Shown: positions 19,224-29,762 of the stretch, one piece after another
Position numbering within the stretch: the stretch's first letter is position 1
Layout: every line of letters starts with the position of its first letter
Source of the DNA: Nocardia sp. NBC_00403
GTDB taxonomy: Bacteria; Actinomycetota; Actinomycetes; Mycobacteriales; Mycobacteriaceae
DNA length: 64,000 nt
NCBI RefSeq assembly: GCF_036046055.1
Contig: NZ_CP107939.1
Span: 3,534,001-3,598,000 of the forward strand
Direction of reading: 5' to 3'
Notes under the pieces: generated by a model
Seen by the model: the letters and a program-made list of their open reading frames with translations, nothing else
Database searches by the model: none
What the model was told of the DNA's origin: nothing
Program-made: the position numbers and the translations under genes

Positions 19224-19315
19224 CACCGGAGGCGTATACCGATACAGGTACCGCGCGCCTCGGTGGTGTGCGGCACGATCCCTCTATCGGTAGCACAACG
19301 TAAAGGACCGGACCG

Positions 19316-19411
19316 ATGTCCGTGCTTATCCCTTTGATCGCCATCATCGTCATGATCACGGTGGGCTACGTATTGAAGTACCTGCCGAATTATCTGCCCT
19401 GGAACAAATAG
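19316..19411 (+). CDS. 31-residue single-pass membrane peptide
   Basis: ATG 19316 to TAG 19411, preceded by AAAGGACC about eight bases upstream. The product is nearly all one hydrophobic helix (MSVLIPLIAIIVMITVGYVL) with a short tail KYLPNYLPWNK. It is 92 bases after the slipin gene on the same strand. Such small membrane peptides may modulate a membrane complex; pairing with the slipin is only suggested by position. It ends one base before the convergent lipoprotein stop. Confidence 0.45.
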   Translation: MSVLIPLIAIIVMITVGYVLKYLPNYLPWNK

Positions 19412-19412
19412 T

Positions 19413-19838
19413 TCAGCAGAGCAGTTTGGCCATCTGATAGATGGCCTGCGCCTCTTCCTTGCTCGCCTCGACCGATCCGGTCTTGGTGTGCTTGATGATG
19501 TTCTGCACAACGGCGTCCTCCGACTTGCCGTCCTTGACGTCTTTGCAGGTTTCGACGAGGACGTCGCGAATCTTGTTGTTGTCTTTGCCGTCGGCGAGTT
19601 TGGGGAAGGCGGTGCGGAAGCTCACCACAAAGGTGCCCGCTTTGATGTTGTCGGGGGCGTCGCCGGCCGCGGCGGACGATCCGGCGCTCGCCGTGGTCGA
19701 AGAGGTGGCGCTGCCTGCTGTGTCGTCGTTGCAGCCTGCGAGAAGCAGGGTGAAGAGGGTGGCGCTGGCCGCGATAGCGGCGGAGGTTCTATGCACGGAG
19801 CGGGATGCTAGCGGCACTTGACGAACGTCGCCTCCCAT
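19413..19838 (-). CDS. DUF732-like lipoprotein
   Basis: Up to 141 residues. A lipoprotein signal is visible (SAAIAASATLFTLLLAGCND, lipobox LLAG/C), so the mature protein is anchored outside the cell membrane. A Thr/Ser/Ala-rich linker is followed by a small helical domain with two cysteines (DVLVETCKDVKDGKSEDAVV, AIYQMAKLLC), the pattern of DUF732, a family common in mycobacteria and Nocardia and of unknown function. The start is uncertain: GTG at V8 or V15 would give a more normal signal peptide. Confidence 0.75.
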   Translation of the reverse strand: MGGDVRQVPLASRSVHRTSAAIAASATLFTLLLAGCNDDTAGSATSSTTASAGSSAAAGDAPDNIKAGTFVVSFRTAFPKLADGKDNNKIRDVLVETCKDVKDGKSEDAVVQNIIKHTKTGSVEASKEEAQAIYQMAKLLC

Positions 19839-19881
19839 GTGGTTAACGGGAGGCGACGAAGCCGTGCGGGAGGCGGTGAGG

Positions 19882-19974
19882 TCAGGCCGGCGAGATTGTG
19901 AAGACCTGAGCCCAGTACGCGGCCTGTTCCGGGCCGAGCAGTGGCATCAGGTAGTCGAAAAGCAGCGATGACAT
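19882..19974 (-). CDS. Possible 30-residue small protein
   Basis: ATG 19974 to TGA 19882 encodes MSSLLFDYLMPLLGPEQAAY plus WAQVFTISPA. GGGAG lies about nine bases upstream of the start. The peptide is helical and amphipathic, not clearly transmembrane. It sits 43 bases upstream of the lipoprotein gene on the same strand. Too short to judge from this window alone. Confidence 0.35.
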   Translation of the reverse strand: MSSLLFDYLMPLLGPEQAAYWAQVFTISPA

Positions 19975-20222
19975 GAGTGCGTAACTCCCAATTGTCGACG
20001 TACGGATACTTCGAAATGTGCGGGAATATCGAACCCCCGCTACGCCCGGCAACCCTAGCAGTCGGCCGCGGTGGGCGGCGGCTCGGCGTGTCCGGCATGG
20101 CGATTCGTCCGGAACTGGCTAATAACGTGAGCGACGTCATAGAGTGGTCGCCGTTGGCAAGGCCCGTTGCCGGGCAGCAGCGGGCCGTTCATTCTTCGAT
20201 CGCGGAAGCAGGTCTCAACTCT

Positions 20223-20555
20223 ATGCGGGTAGTTCGTTCACTGGTCGCCGGCGCTTTGATCGCCGGGGCTGCATCGGTTTTCGCAGTGTTTGGCGCCGGG
20301 ACCGCTAGTGCGGTCGCGGTGACCCCGTTGGCGGGCGGGGTCCAGGTGGACCTCAGCCCCGCCGACACGGCCTGGGTGCACCAGAGCCACATCGGGAAGG
20401 CGATCGCCGGCCTGCCGCATCCGTCGGCGGCGTCGTTCGGCCAGGCGCTCGACGCGGCGGCCGGAGTGTCGTCGAGTGTTCCCAACGGTCGGGTGACTTT
20501 CACCATGTACGGCCCGTTGAATGAATTGAACGGCACCATGCTGGCGCTGCAGTAG
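20223..20555 (+). CDS. Small secreted protein of unknown function
   Basis: 110 residues from ATG 20223 (MRVVRSLVAGALIAGAASVF). A clear signal peptide ends near AGTASA/VAVTP. The mature part, about 80 residues, has VQVDLSPADTAWVHQSHIGK and a C-terminal GRVTFTMYGPLNELNGTMLA, with no cysteines. Similar short exported proteins are frequent in Nocardia and Rhodococcus; no function is known. It lies 14 bases upstream of the ribonuclease gene. Confidence 0.65.
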   Translation: MRVVRSLVAGALIAGAASVFAVFGAGTASAVAVTPLAGGVQVDLSPADTAWVHQSHIGKAIAGLPHPSAASFGQALDAAAGVSSSVPNGRVTFTMYGPLNELNGTMLALQ

Positions 20556-20569
20556 CGCCCACCGACAGC

Positions 20570-22162
20570 GTGGAACTTCACCAACGGATCGTGTCGGCGC
20601 CGGTTGATTTCGGCGCCATCCGTTCCGAATTCGGATTGGCCTCGGCGTATCCCGCCGAGGCCGCCACGGAAGCCCGCGACGCGATCGACGCGTTCGCGGG
20701 CAACCGCATCGATCGCACCGATATCCCCTTCGTGACGATCGACCCGCCGGGTGCGATGGATCTCGACCAGGCACTGCACCTGGACCGCACCGATTCCGGC
20801 TTCACACTGCACTACGCCATCGCCGATGTCGGCGCTGTGATCGTGCCGGGTGGTGCGCTCGACACCGAGGCCGTCGCTCGGGGCCAGACCTTCTATCTGC
20901 CGGACAGCACCGTGCCGCTGCATCCGCCGGTGCTCTCCGAGAATGCCGCGAGCCTGCTGCCCGAGCAGACCAGGCCCGCCGCGCTGTGGACCATCGAACT
21001 GGACGAGAACGCTGAACCGCAGCGGTGCTCGGTGGTGCGCGCGCTCATTCGGTCCCGAGCCAGGCTCGACTACGCGAGTGTGCAAGCCGACGCCGACGCA
21101 GGTCGCCTGCACCCCTCGATCGCGGCCCTGCCGGAATTCGGCACGCGGCGCATCGAGGCGGGGCTCGCCCGCGGCGCGATCGGGCTGCGCTTGCCCGCAC
21201 AGAGCGTGATCAGCGACGACAAGGCCGACGGGCATTGGCGACTGGTGCTGGAGCCGCGCACCGCCGCTGACGACTGGAACGAGCAGGTGTCGCTGCTGAC
21301 CGGGATGTGCGCGGCCATGATCATGCTCGACAGGACGACTCCGTCGGGTGAACGCATCGCACTGCTGCGCACTATGCCGCCGCCGCCCGACTCGGCGATC
21401 ACCTCGATACGCAGGACCGCCGCGGCCTTGGGGATCGCCTGGCCTGCCCAGGAGCCGGTCGGGCGCATGCTGGCCGGACTCGACCCGAACACGCCCGCTG
21501 CCCTTGTGCTCATGTCGGAGGCCACCGGGCTGCTCCGCGGGGCCGCGTACACCGTGCTGGACGGGGTCGTCGCAGACGGATCCGCCAGGTCTGCCGCAGC
21601 ACCTTCGAACGGCGTGCCGCCGAGCCCAGCACAAGGGGAGGTCGAGCCCGCTGCGGGGCCGAGTGCCGAGCAGTCGAACAGCAGGCGGTCCAACTCCGGG
21701 GCGAACACCAGGCAGTCGGCCGACCAGCCGAATAACCTGCAGCACAGCGCGATCGGCGCACCGTACGCGCATGTGACCGCGCCGCTGCGTCGACTCGCCG
21801 ACCGGTTCGCCACCGAGATCTGCCTTGCCCTGTGTGCGGGAACCGAAGTACCGCAATGGGTTCGAGACGGCCTGTCACCCACCGCCGAGTCGATGCGGCG
21901 CAGCGACGCCCTCGCGAACAAGGTGGAACGTGCGTGCATCGACCTGACCGAGGCGACCCTGCTCGCCGAGCGCAGCGGTGCGGAGTTCGACGCGGTGGTG
22001 ATCCGTGAAGCCAACGGCAGCCGTCCCGCCGAGGTGTTCATCGCCGACCCGCCGGTCGCGGGACCCTGTGTCGGCTCACCACGGGAAGGTGCGGCCGTGC
22101 GCGTTCGGTTGGTTTCCGCGGACCCGGCCACTCGCAAGATCAGCTTCGCATTCCCGGTCTGA
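20570..22162 (+). CDS. RNB-domain exoribonuclease (RNase II/R family)
   Basis: 530 residues from GTG 20570. The RNB catalytic domain is visible: FVTIDPPGAMDLDQALHLDR holds the metal-binding Asp cluster, then LHYAIADVGAVIVPGGALDT, FYLPDSTVPLHPPVLSENAA and the late AYAHVTAPLRRLADRF-type motif (PYAHVTAPLRRLADRFATEI). It degrades RNA from the 3' end. S1/CSD flanks are missing, as in the short actinobacterial form. Oddity: about 50 Ser/Ala/Asn/Pro/Gln-rich residues (roughly 340-400) interrupt the domain just before the last motif. Confidence 0.88.
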   Translation: MELHQRIVSAPVDFGAIRSEFGLASAYPAEAATEARDAIDAFAGNRIDRTDIPFVTIDPPGAMDLDQALHLDRTDSGFTLHYAIADVGAVIVPGGALDTEAVARGQTFYLPDSTVPLHPPVLSENAASLLPEQTRPAALWTIELDENAEPQRCSVVRALIRSRARLDYASVQADADAGRLHPSIAALPEFGTRRIEAGLARGAIGLRLPAQSVISDDKADGHWRLVLEPRTAADDWNEQVSLLTGMCAAMIMLDRTTPSGERIALLRTMPPPPDSAITSIRRTAAALGIAWPAQEPVGRMLAGLDPNTPAALVLMSEATGLLRGAAYTVLDGVVADGSARSAAAPSNGVPPSPAQGEVEPAAGPSAEQSNSRRSNSGANTRQSADQPNNLQHSAIGAPYAHVTAPLRRLADRFATEICLALCAGTEVPQWVRDGLSPTAESMRRSDALANKVERACIDLTEATLLAERSGAEFDAVVIREANGSRPAEVFIADPPVAGPCVGSPREGAAVRVRLVSADPATRKISFAFPV

Positions 22163-22254
22163 ACCGGAACCGCGAAGTACGCCGAACGACTCCGAGCATC
22201 GAGCGGGCGCGGTCGATCCGGGCCAGGTGTGCGGGGAACCCGACAGGTCCGGTG

Positions 22255-23208
22255 TCAGCCGCCCGAGACGAACGCGGCGGCGATCGGGTAGCGGGCGAGG
22301 GCCATGCCTGCCTCGATTTCCTCTGCGTCGGCCAGGATTTCGTAGAGCGCGGCGACCCGACCTCGAACGGGGGATTCGGCGGCGCGGGCGAGGATGGCTT
22401 CGCGGGACTCGACGGCATCGCGGTGGTCACCGAGGACGGTTTGCAGACGTTTCGCACTGCTGCCCAGATCGGCTGCGGCAGCGCCGAGCGTCTCCGCGGC
22501 GCCTTCGCACGAATACCGTAAGCGCTTGGCGCTCTTGCGGATATCATGCAGCAGCTCAACTCGTTCGGCGGGCGGTACGGCAGGTTCGGCGAATACCAGC
22601 CGGCGCAGTCGTTTGCGGTCCCGCCGCAGGACCCGCTCGAAGGCGTTGGCCGCGGGCCGGGCGGCCTCGGTGGGGTCGAGCGGGGGATCGGTACGCCAGG
22701 CGGACAATTCATCGCGCAGTTTGCGATACCGGTGGCCGTCGAGCTCCGCGAGGATCTCGGCATGTGCGCGCGCATATTTCGCTTGCTCTGCGCCGACCAA
22801 CTCGGTGGTGACGGCAACGATGTCGGCGTCGGTGGGTTCGGCACTGTCGGGCTGCCCTGCTGTCGTCGCCGACGATTCGGCAGCGGCACCTGAATCGCTT
22901 GCGGCCGTGCCGGATTCGGGCCCGGCGTGCTCGGCCAACAGAGCGGTGAACCGCTCGGCACGCACCTCGGCATCCCGTGCGACACCCAGCAACCCGGCCA
23001 GCCACTTGAGTTCGTCACCCATCGCAGCGGCGGGCGCCTGCTCGAACAGGCTGCGATAGGAACGCAGCACGCTGCGCAGTCGTCGCGTCGCGACCCGCAT
23101 CTGGTGCACCGAATCGTGAGTGTCCGCACGGACTTCCGGTTCAGCGGCCAGCAGCCGGTCCACGTCGTCGCTGAGTGCCGCGACGAGGGCGTTTCCGGCG
23201 CTGACCAT
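22255..23208 (-). CDS. CHAD-domain protein
   Basis: 317 residues. Conserved His and basic helices of the CHAD family are clear: DTHDSVHQMRVATRRLRSVL near residue 30, ARDAEVRAERFTALL, KLRDELSAWRTDPPLDPTEA, LLHDIRKSAKRLRYSCEGAA, LQTVLGDHRDAVESREAILA. CHAD proteins bind inorganic polyphosphate through these basic helices and are often found on polyphosphate granules. No CYTH (triphosphatase) domain is present. It starts two bases after the prolyl iminopeptidase stop, so it is co-transcribed with it. Confidence 0.9.
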   Translation of the reverse strand: MVSAGNALVAALSDDVDRLLAAEPEVRADTHDSVHQMRVATRRLRSVLRSYRSLFEQAPAAAMGDELKWLAGLLGVARDAEVRAERFTALLAEHAGPESGTAASDSGAAAESSATTAGQPDSAEPTDADIVAVTTELVGAEQAKYARAHAEILAELDGHRYRKLRDELSAWRTDPPLDPTEAARPAANAFERVLRRDRKRLRRLVFAEPAVPPAERVELLHDIRKSAKRLRYSCEGAAETLGAAAADLGSSAKRLQTVLGDHRDAVESREAILARAAESPVRGRVAALYEILADAEEIEAGMALARYPIAAAFVSGG

Positions 23209-23210
23209 CT

Positions 23211-25594
<2,384 letters not shown>

Positions 25595-25607
25595 CGTTGG
25601 TCCCCTA

Positions 25608-26468
25608 TCAGAAGCTGTGCTCGGGGCCGGGGAAGGTACCGCGACGCACCTCGTCGGCGTAAGCGGCTGCGGCAGTGCGCAGTTCGTCACCGATATTGCC
25701 GAAGCGCTTGACGAACTTTGCGGTCTTGCCACTGGTGTAGCCGGCCATGTCCTGCCACACCAGCACTTGTGCGTCGCACTCGGCGCCCGCGCCGATGCCG
25801 ACGGTCGGAATGGTCAGCTTCCGGGTGACCTGACCGGCGAGTTCGGCCGGAACCATCTCCATCACCACGGCGAACGCGCCGGCCTCCTGGACCGCGATGG
25901 CGTCGGCGACCAGCTGCTCGGCGGCGTCGCCACGCCCTTGCACCCGGAAGCCGCCGAGGGTGTTGACGCTCTGCGGCGTGAAGCCGATGTGCGCCATCAC
26001 CGGAATGCCCGCCGAGGTGATCAGTGCGATCTGTTCGGCCACTCGCTCGCCGCCCTCCAGCTTCACTGCGTGCGCCTGACCCTCCTTCATGAACCGGGTC
26101 GCGGTGGCCAGCGCCTGCTGCGGCGAGGACTCGTAGGTGCCGAATGGTAGATCGGCGACGACGAGTGCGTGCGGTGCGCCGCGGACGACACCACGCACCA
26201 GCGGGATCAGCTCGTCGACGGTGATCGGCACGGTGGTGTCGTAGCCGTACACCACGTTCGCGGCGGAGTCGCCGACCAACAGCACCGGAATACCGGCCTC
26301 TTCGAACAAACGCGCCGAGGAATAGTCGTAGGCGGTGAGCATCGACCAGCGCTCACCCTCGGCCTTCATCTGCTGCAGGTGATGCACCCGCGTCTTGCGT
26401 TTCGCCGCCTTGGTTGCGGTCGGTGCTGCGCCGTACGCGGGGGTTTCCGAATCGGACACGGACATCAT
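25608..26468 (-). CDS. panB: 3-methyl-2-oxobutanoate hydroxymethyltransferase
   Basis: 286 residues from ATG 26468, with AAAGGGACG just upstream. It transfers a hydroxymethyl group from methylene-tetrahydrofolate to ketoisovalerate to give ketopantoate, the first step of pantothenate synthesis. Family motifs: [96 protein letters not shown]. The N-terminal 30 residues (Ala/Lys-rich) are an extension typical of mycobacterial PanB. It stands beside the divergent hydrolase gene, as in Mycobacterium tuberculosis. Confidence 0.97.
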   Translation of the reverse strand: MMSVSDSETPAYGAAPTATKAAKRKTRVHHLQQMKAEGERWSMLTAYDYSSARLFEEAGIPVLLVGDSAANVVYGYDTTVPITVDELIPLVRGVVRGAPHALVVADLPFGTYESSPQQALATATRFMKEGQAHAVKLEGGERVAEQIALITSAGIPVMAHIGFTPQSVNTLGGFRVQGRGDAAEQLVADAIAVQEAGAFAVVMEMVPAELAGQVTRKLTIPTVGIGAGAECDAQVLVWQDMAGYTSGKTAKFVKRFGNIGDELRTAAAAYADEVRRGTFPGPEHSF

Positions 26469-26562
26469 CGTCCCTTTCGTCGTGTCTCCTCGAGGCCCAT
26501 GCGGGTCCCCGGGTTTGTCTGACGAGTCCAGTCTGCACCGACGCAACGATCGTATTAAGGCC

Positions 26563-26585
26563 TGTGACCGGTGCGATTGGTCACA
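26563..26585. promoter_or_regulatory. Inverted repeat TGTGACC-N9-GGTCACA between divergent genes
   Basis: A perfect 7-bp inverted repeat with a 9-base spacer, lying in the 181-base interval between panB (minus) and the Hip1/CaeA-like gene (plus). Position and symmetry suit an operator for a dimeric regulator. The spacer is too long for a CRP site. The regulator is unknown. Confidence 0.35.
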
Positions 26586-26649
26586 CCACCGACGCGGCGG
26601 TTTCCAGTGCGCCGCACAGGCGCGGCGGCGGCCCTGCCAGGATTTCACT

Positions 26650-28185
26650 ATGGCGTGGATGCGGAGTTGGCGTGGTGTGCTCGTTGGAGCGGTGCTGGCG
26701 ATGGTGGCGGCAGGATGCACCGTCGAGAAGGACGAGCCGAAGGCGCCATTACCCGCGCCGCCCGCCGGGTTGGAGAAGTTCTATTCGCAGGTGCCGCAGT
26801 GGGGTGGTTGCGAGGGCTTCGGCGACCCCGAGGACAACCTCGCACCGAAGACGCAGTGCACACGCATCACAGTGCCGATCGATTACGAGAAGCCGGACGG
26901 CCCGACCGCCCAGATAGCGCTGTCACGGCTGGAGGCGAGCGGCAAACGCATCGGTTCGCTGTTGCTGAACCCGGGTGGCCCGGGGGTGTCGGGCCTGTCG
27001 ATGGCGAGCATCGCGGGCAAGACGCCGCTCGCCGAGCGCTTCGATCGGGTCGGCTTCGACCCACGCGGGGTCGGTTCCTCGTTGCCTGCCGTCGCCTGCC
27101 TGACCCCGCAGGAGTCCGATTCCGAGCGCGCCGAGCGGCCGACGGACAACACCCCGGAAGGCATCGCCGACTCGGAGGACGAGAACCGCCAATACGCGGG
27201 CCACTGCGTCGACCGCACCGGGGCGGAGCTACTCGCTCACCTCGGCACCCGCGAGGTGGTGCAAGACATGGATGTGATCCGCGCCGTGCTCGGCGACCAC
27301 AAGCTCACCTATCTCGGCTACTCCTACGGCACCAAGCTCGGTTCGGCCTATGCCGAGAAGTTCCCCGCCAACGTGCGGGCGCTGGTGCTCGACGGCGCGG
27401 TCGACTCCGCGGCAGACCCCGTGCAGGAGTCGTTGCGGCAGGCTGCCGGCTTCCAGAAGGCATTCGACGGCTACAGCGCCGACTGTGCCAAGGAGCCGGA
27501 CTGCCCGCTCGGCACCGACCCGGCGCAGTCCGTCGCACGGTTCCGGGCCCTGGTGAACCCGTTGCGCGACAAGCCCGCCGCGACCACCGACCCGCGTGGG
27601 CTCAGCTACAGCGATGCGATCACCGGCGTGCAGCAGGCGCTCTACACCGATGAATTCTGGCGTGTGCTCACCCTCGGCCTTTCGGAATTGCGCGACGGCC
27701 GCGGCGACACGTTGCTCCAGCTCGCCGACATCTACGACGGCCGCCGCGACGACGGCACCTACAACAACACCCAGGACGCGTTCAACGCGATCCGCTGTGT
27801 CGATGATCCGCGCATCGCCGATCCCGCGATCACGGGCAAGCAGGACACCGAGTACCGCAAGGCGGCACCGTTCCTCGACGACGGCCGCGGCACCGGGGCC
27901 GCGCCGCTCGAGGTGTGCAACGCCTGGCCGGTGCCGAACACGAGTGAACCGCACAAGATCTCGGTGACCGGGCTGCCGAAAACGGTCGTGGTGTCGACGA
28001 CGGAGGATCCGGCGACGCCCTACCAGGCCGGTGTCGACCTCGCCGCGCAGCTGGGCTCAGCACTGATCACCTTCCGCGGCACCAGGCACACCGCGGCCCT
28101 TGTCGCAGGCGACGCCTGCCTCGATGATGCGGTCATCGCCTACCTCACCGAGCTGACCGTTCCGGAGCAAGGACTCACCTGCTGA
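26650..28185 (+). CDS. caeA: Exported alpha/beta hydrolase lipoprotein, Hip1/CaeA family
   Basis: 511 residues from ATG 26650. A lipobox (AMVAA/GC) follows the signal helix [16 protein letters not shown]. The tripeptidyl-aminopeptidase/SlpD-like fold shows the oxyanion stretch [32 protein letters not shown], nucleophile elbow [20 protein letters not shown], acid [12 protein letters not shown] and His in [10 protein letters not shown]. In mycobacteria this cell-envelope serine protease cleaves GroEL2 and affects envelope properties. The gene symbol rests on family plus context (panB on one side, glnA2 on the other). M. tuberculosis has two adjacent copies; here there is one. Confidence 0.82.
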   Translation: MAWMRSWRGVLVGAVLAMVAAGCTVEKDEPKAPLPAPPAGLEKFYSQVPQWGGCEGFGDPEDNLAPKTQCTRITVPIDYEKPDGPTAQIALSRLEASGKRIGSLLLNPGGPGVSGLSMASIAGKTPLAERFDRVGFDPRGVGSSLPAVACLTPQESDSERAERPTDNTPEGIADSEDENRQYAGHCVDRTGAELLAHLGTREVVQDMDVIRAVLGDHKLTYLGYSYGTKLGSAYAEKFPANVRALVLDGAVDSAADPVQESLRQAAGFQKAFDGYSADCAKEPDCPLGTDPAQSVARFRALVNPLRDKPAATTDPRGLSYSDAITGVQQALYTDEFWRVLTLGLSELRDGRGDTLLQLADIYDGRRDDGTYNNTQDAFNAIRCVDDPRIADPAITGKQDTEYRKAAPFLDDGRGTGAAPLEVCNAWPVPNTSEPHKISVTGLPKTVVVSTTEDPATPYQAGVDLAAQLGSALITFRGTRHTAALVAGDACLDDAVIAYLTELTVPEQGLTC

Positions 28186-28292
28186 CCTCGTGCCGGCGGG
28201 TGGATCCGGCGCGCCACCGGGCGCTCACAGGTGCTGCGAACCGATAGTGCGATCTGTTCCAACTCACCGAATTGCAATCCCTCAGCGTGTAT

Positions 28293-28308
28293 GTAACACG
28301 GATTTAAC
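28293..28308 (+). promoter_or_regulatory. GlnR-box-like half-pair upstream of glnA2
   Basis: GTAAC, six bases, then TTAAC, 23 bases before the glnA2 start. This partly fits the GlnR half-pair gTnAC-n6-GaAAC. Only a single pair is present and its second half deviates, unlike the full tandem site upstream of glnA1. It may be a weak GlnR site or chance. Confidence 0.35.
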
Positions 28309-28331
28309 GCCAGGTGCTTACGCTCGCGTTC

Positions 28332-29669
28332 ATGGATCGCCAGAAGGAATTCGTGCTGCGGACGCTCGAAGAGCGGGATATCCGCTTCGTACGTCTCTGG
28401 TTCACCGACGTGCTGGGTTATCTGAAGTCGGTCGCCATCGCGCCGGCCGAGCTGGAAGGCGCCTTCGAGGAGGGCATCGGCTTCGACGGCTCTGCCATCG
28501 AAGGCTTCGCGCGGGTCTCGGAAGCGGACATGGTCGCCCGCCCGGATCCGTCCACCTTCCAGGTCCTACCGTGGTCCACCAGCAAGGGCCACCAGCATTC
28601 GGCGCGCATGTTCTGCGACATCACCATGCCGGACGGTTCGCCGTCCTGGGCCGACCCGCGCCACGTACTGCGCCGTCAGCTCAACAAGGCCGGTGACGTC
28701 GGCTTCAGCTGCTATGTGCACCCGGAGATCGAGTTCTTCCTGCTGGAGAACGGACCGCAGGGCGCAGAGCCCCGCCCCGCCGACACCGGCGGCTTCTTCG
28801 ACCAGGCCGTGCACGATTCGGCGCCGAACTTCCGCAGGCACGCGATCGATGCGCTCGAGTCGATGGGCATCTCGGTCGAGTTCAGCCACCACGAGGGCGC
28901 GCCGGGTCAGCAGGAGATCGACCTGCGTTACGCCGACGCGCTGTCCATGGCCGACAACGTGATGACCTTCCGCTACCTGATCAAGGAAGTGGCCATCGAC
29001 GAGGGCGTGCGCGCGACGTTCATGCCCAAGCCGTTCGCTCAGTACCCGGGCTCGGCGATGCACACGCACATGAGCCTGTTCGAGGGCGAGGCGAACGCCT
29101 TCCACGATCCCGACGACCCGATCAACCTGTCGGAGACCGCGCGGGCGTTCATCGCGGGCATCCTCGAGCACGCACCGGAGATCAGCGCGATCACCAACCA
29201 ATGGGTGAACTCCTACAAGCGGCTCATCCACGGCGGCGAGGCGCCGACCGCCGCCTCGTGGGGCCGGTCCAACCGCTCGGCGCTGGTGCGCGTCCCGATG
29301 TATACCCCGAACAAGTCCTCCTCGCGTCGCGTCGAGATCCGCAGCCCAGATTCGGCATGCAACCCGTACCTGACCTTCGCGGTGCTGCTCGCCGCCGGTC
29401 TGCGGGGTATCGAGAAGGGCTACACGCTGCCTCCGGAGGCCGAGGACGACGTCTGGTCACTCACCGCCGCCGAGCGGCGCGCGATGGGTTTCCGTGAACT
29501 GCCCGGCACCCTGGACGAGGCACTGCGGGCGATGGAGCGCTCCGAATTGGTCGCCGAGACGCTCGGCGAGCACGTGTTCGACTTCTTCCTGCGCAACAAG
29601 CGCAGGGAATGGGCGGACTACCGCAGCCAGGTGACGCCGTTCGAGCTGAAGGAATACCTCGGTTTGTGA
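28332..29669 (+). CDS. glnA2: Type I glutamine synthetase, GlnA2 class
   Basis: 445 residues from ATG 28332 (MDRQKEFVLRTLEERDIRFV). Catalytic-domain motifs: IGFDGSAIEGFARVSEADMV, YVHPEIEFFLL, the glutamate/ATP loops PKPFAQYPGSAMHTHMSLFE and SNRSALVRVPMY, and RVEIRSPDSACNPYL. It condenses glutamate and ammonia with ATP. Unlike GlnA1 it lacks the adenylylation tyrosine: the stretch reads DDVWSLTAAERRAMG. So GlnE should not modify it although glnE is the next gene. It is about 30 residues shorter than GlnA1, as expected for the alpha-like GlnA2 form. Confidence 0.95.
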   Translation: MDRQKEFVLRTLEERDIRFVRLWFTDVLGYLKSVAIAPAELEGAFEEGIGFDGSAIEGFARVSEADMVARPDPSTFQVLPWSTSKGHQHSARMFCDITMPDGSPSWADPRHVLRRQLNKAGDVGFSCYVHPEIEFFLLENGPQGAEPRPADTGGFFDQAVHDSAPNFRRHAIDALESMGISVEFSHHEGAPGQQEIDLRYADALSMADNVMTFRYLIKEVAIDEGVRATFMPKPFAQYPGSAMHTHMSLFEGEANAFHDPDDPINLSETARAFIAGILEHAPEISAITNQWVNSYKRLIHGGEAPTAASWGRSNRSALVRVPMYTPNKSSSRRVEIRSPDSACNPYLTFAVLLAAGLRGIEKGYTLPPEAEDDVWSLTAAERRAMGFRELPGTLDEALRAMERSELVAETLGEHVFDFFLRNKRREWADYRSQVTPFELKEYLGL

Positions 29670-29762
29670 CCCCGTGTCGCGAATAGGCCGATAACGGCTA
29701 CGTTTGCATGTCGTTCCACCCTCCCGTGTGGAAAGACATGGGCGGCGAACTAAGTTGGACAT

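Noticed and set aside
26563..26585. CRP/cAMP site TGTGA...TCACA
   Set aside because: The half-sites are 13 bases apart instead of six, so it does not fit the CRP consensus.
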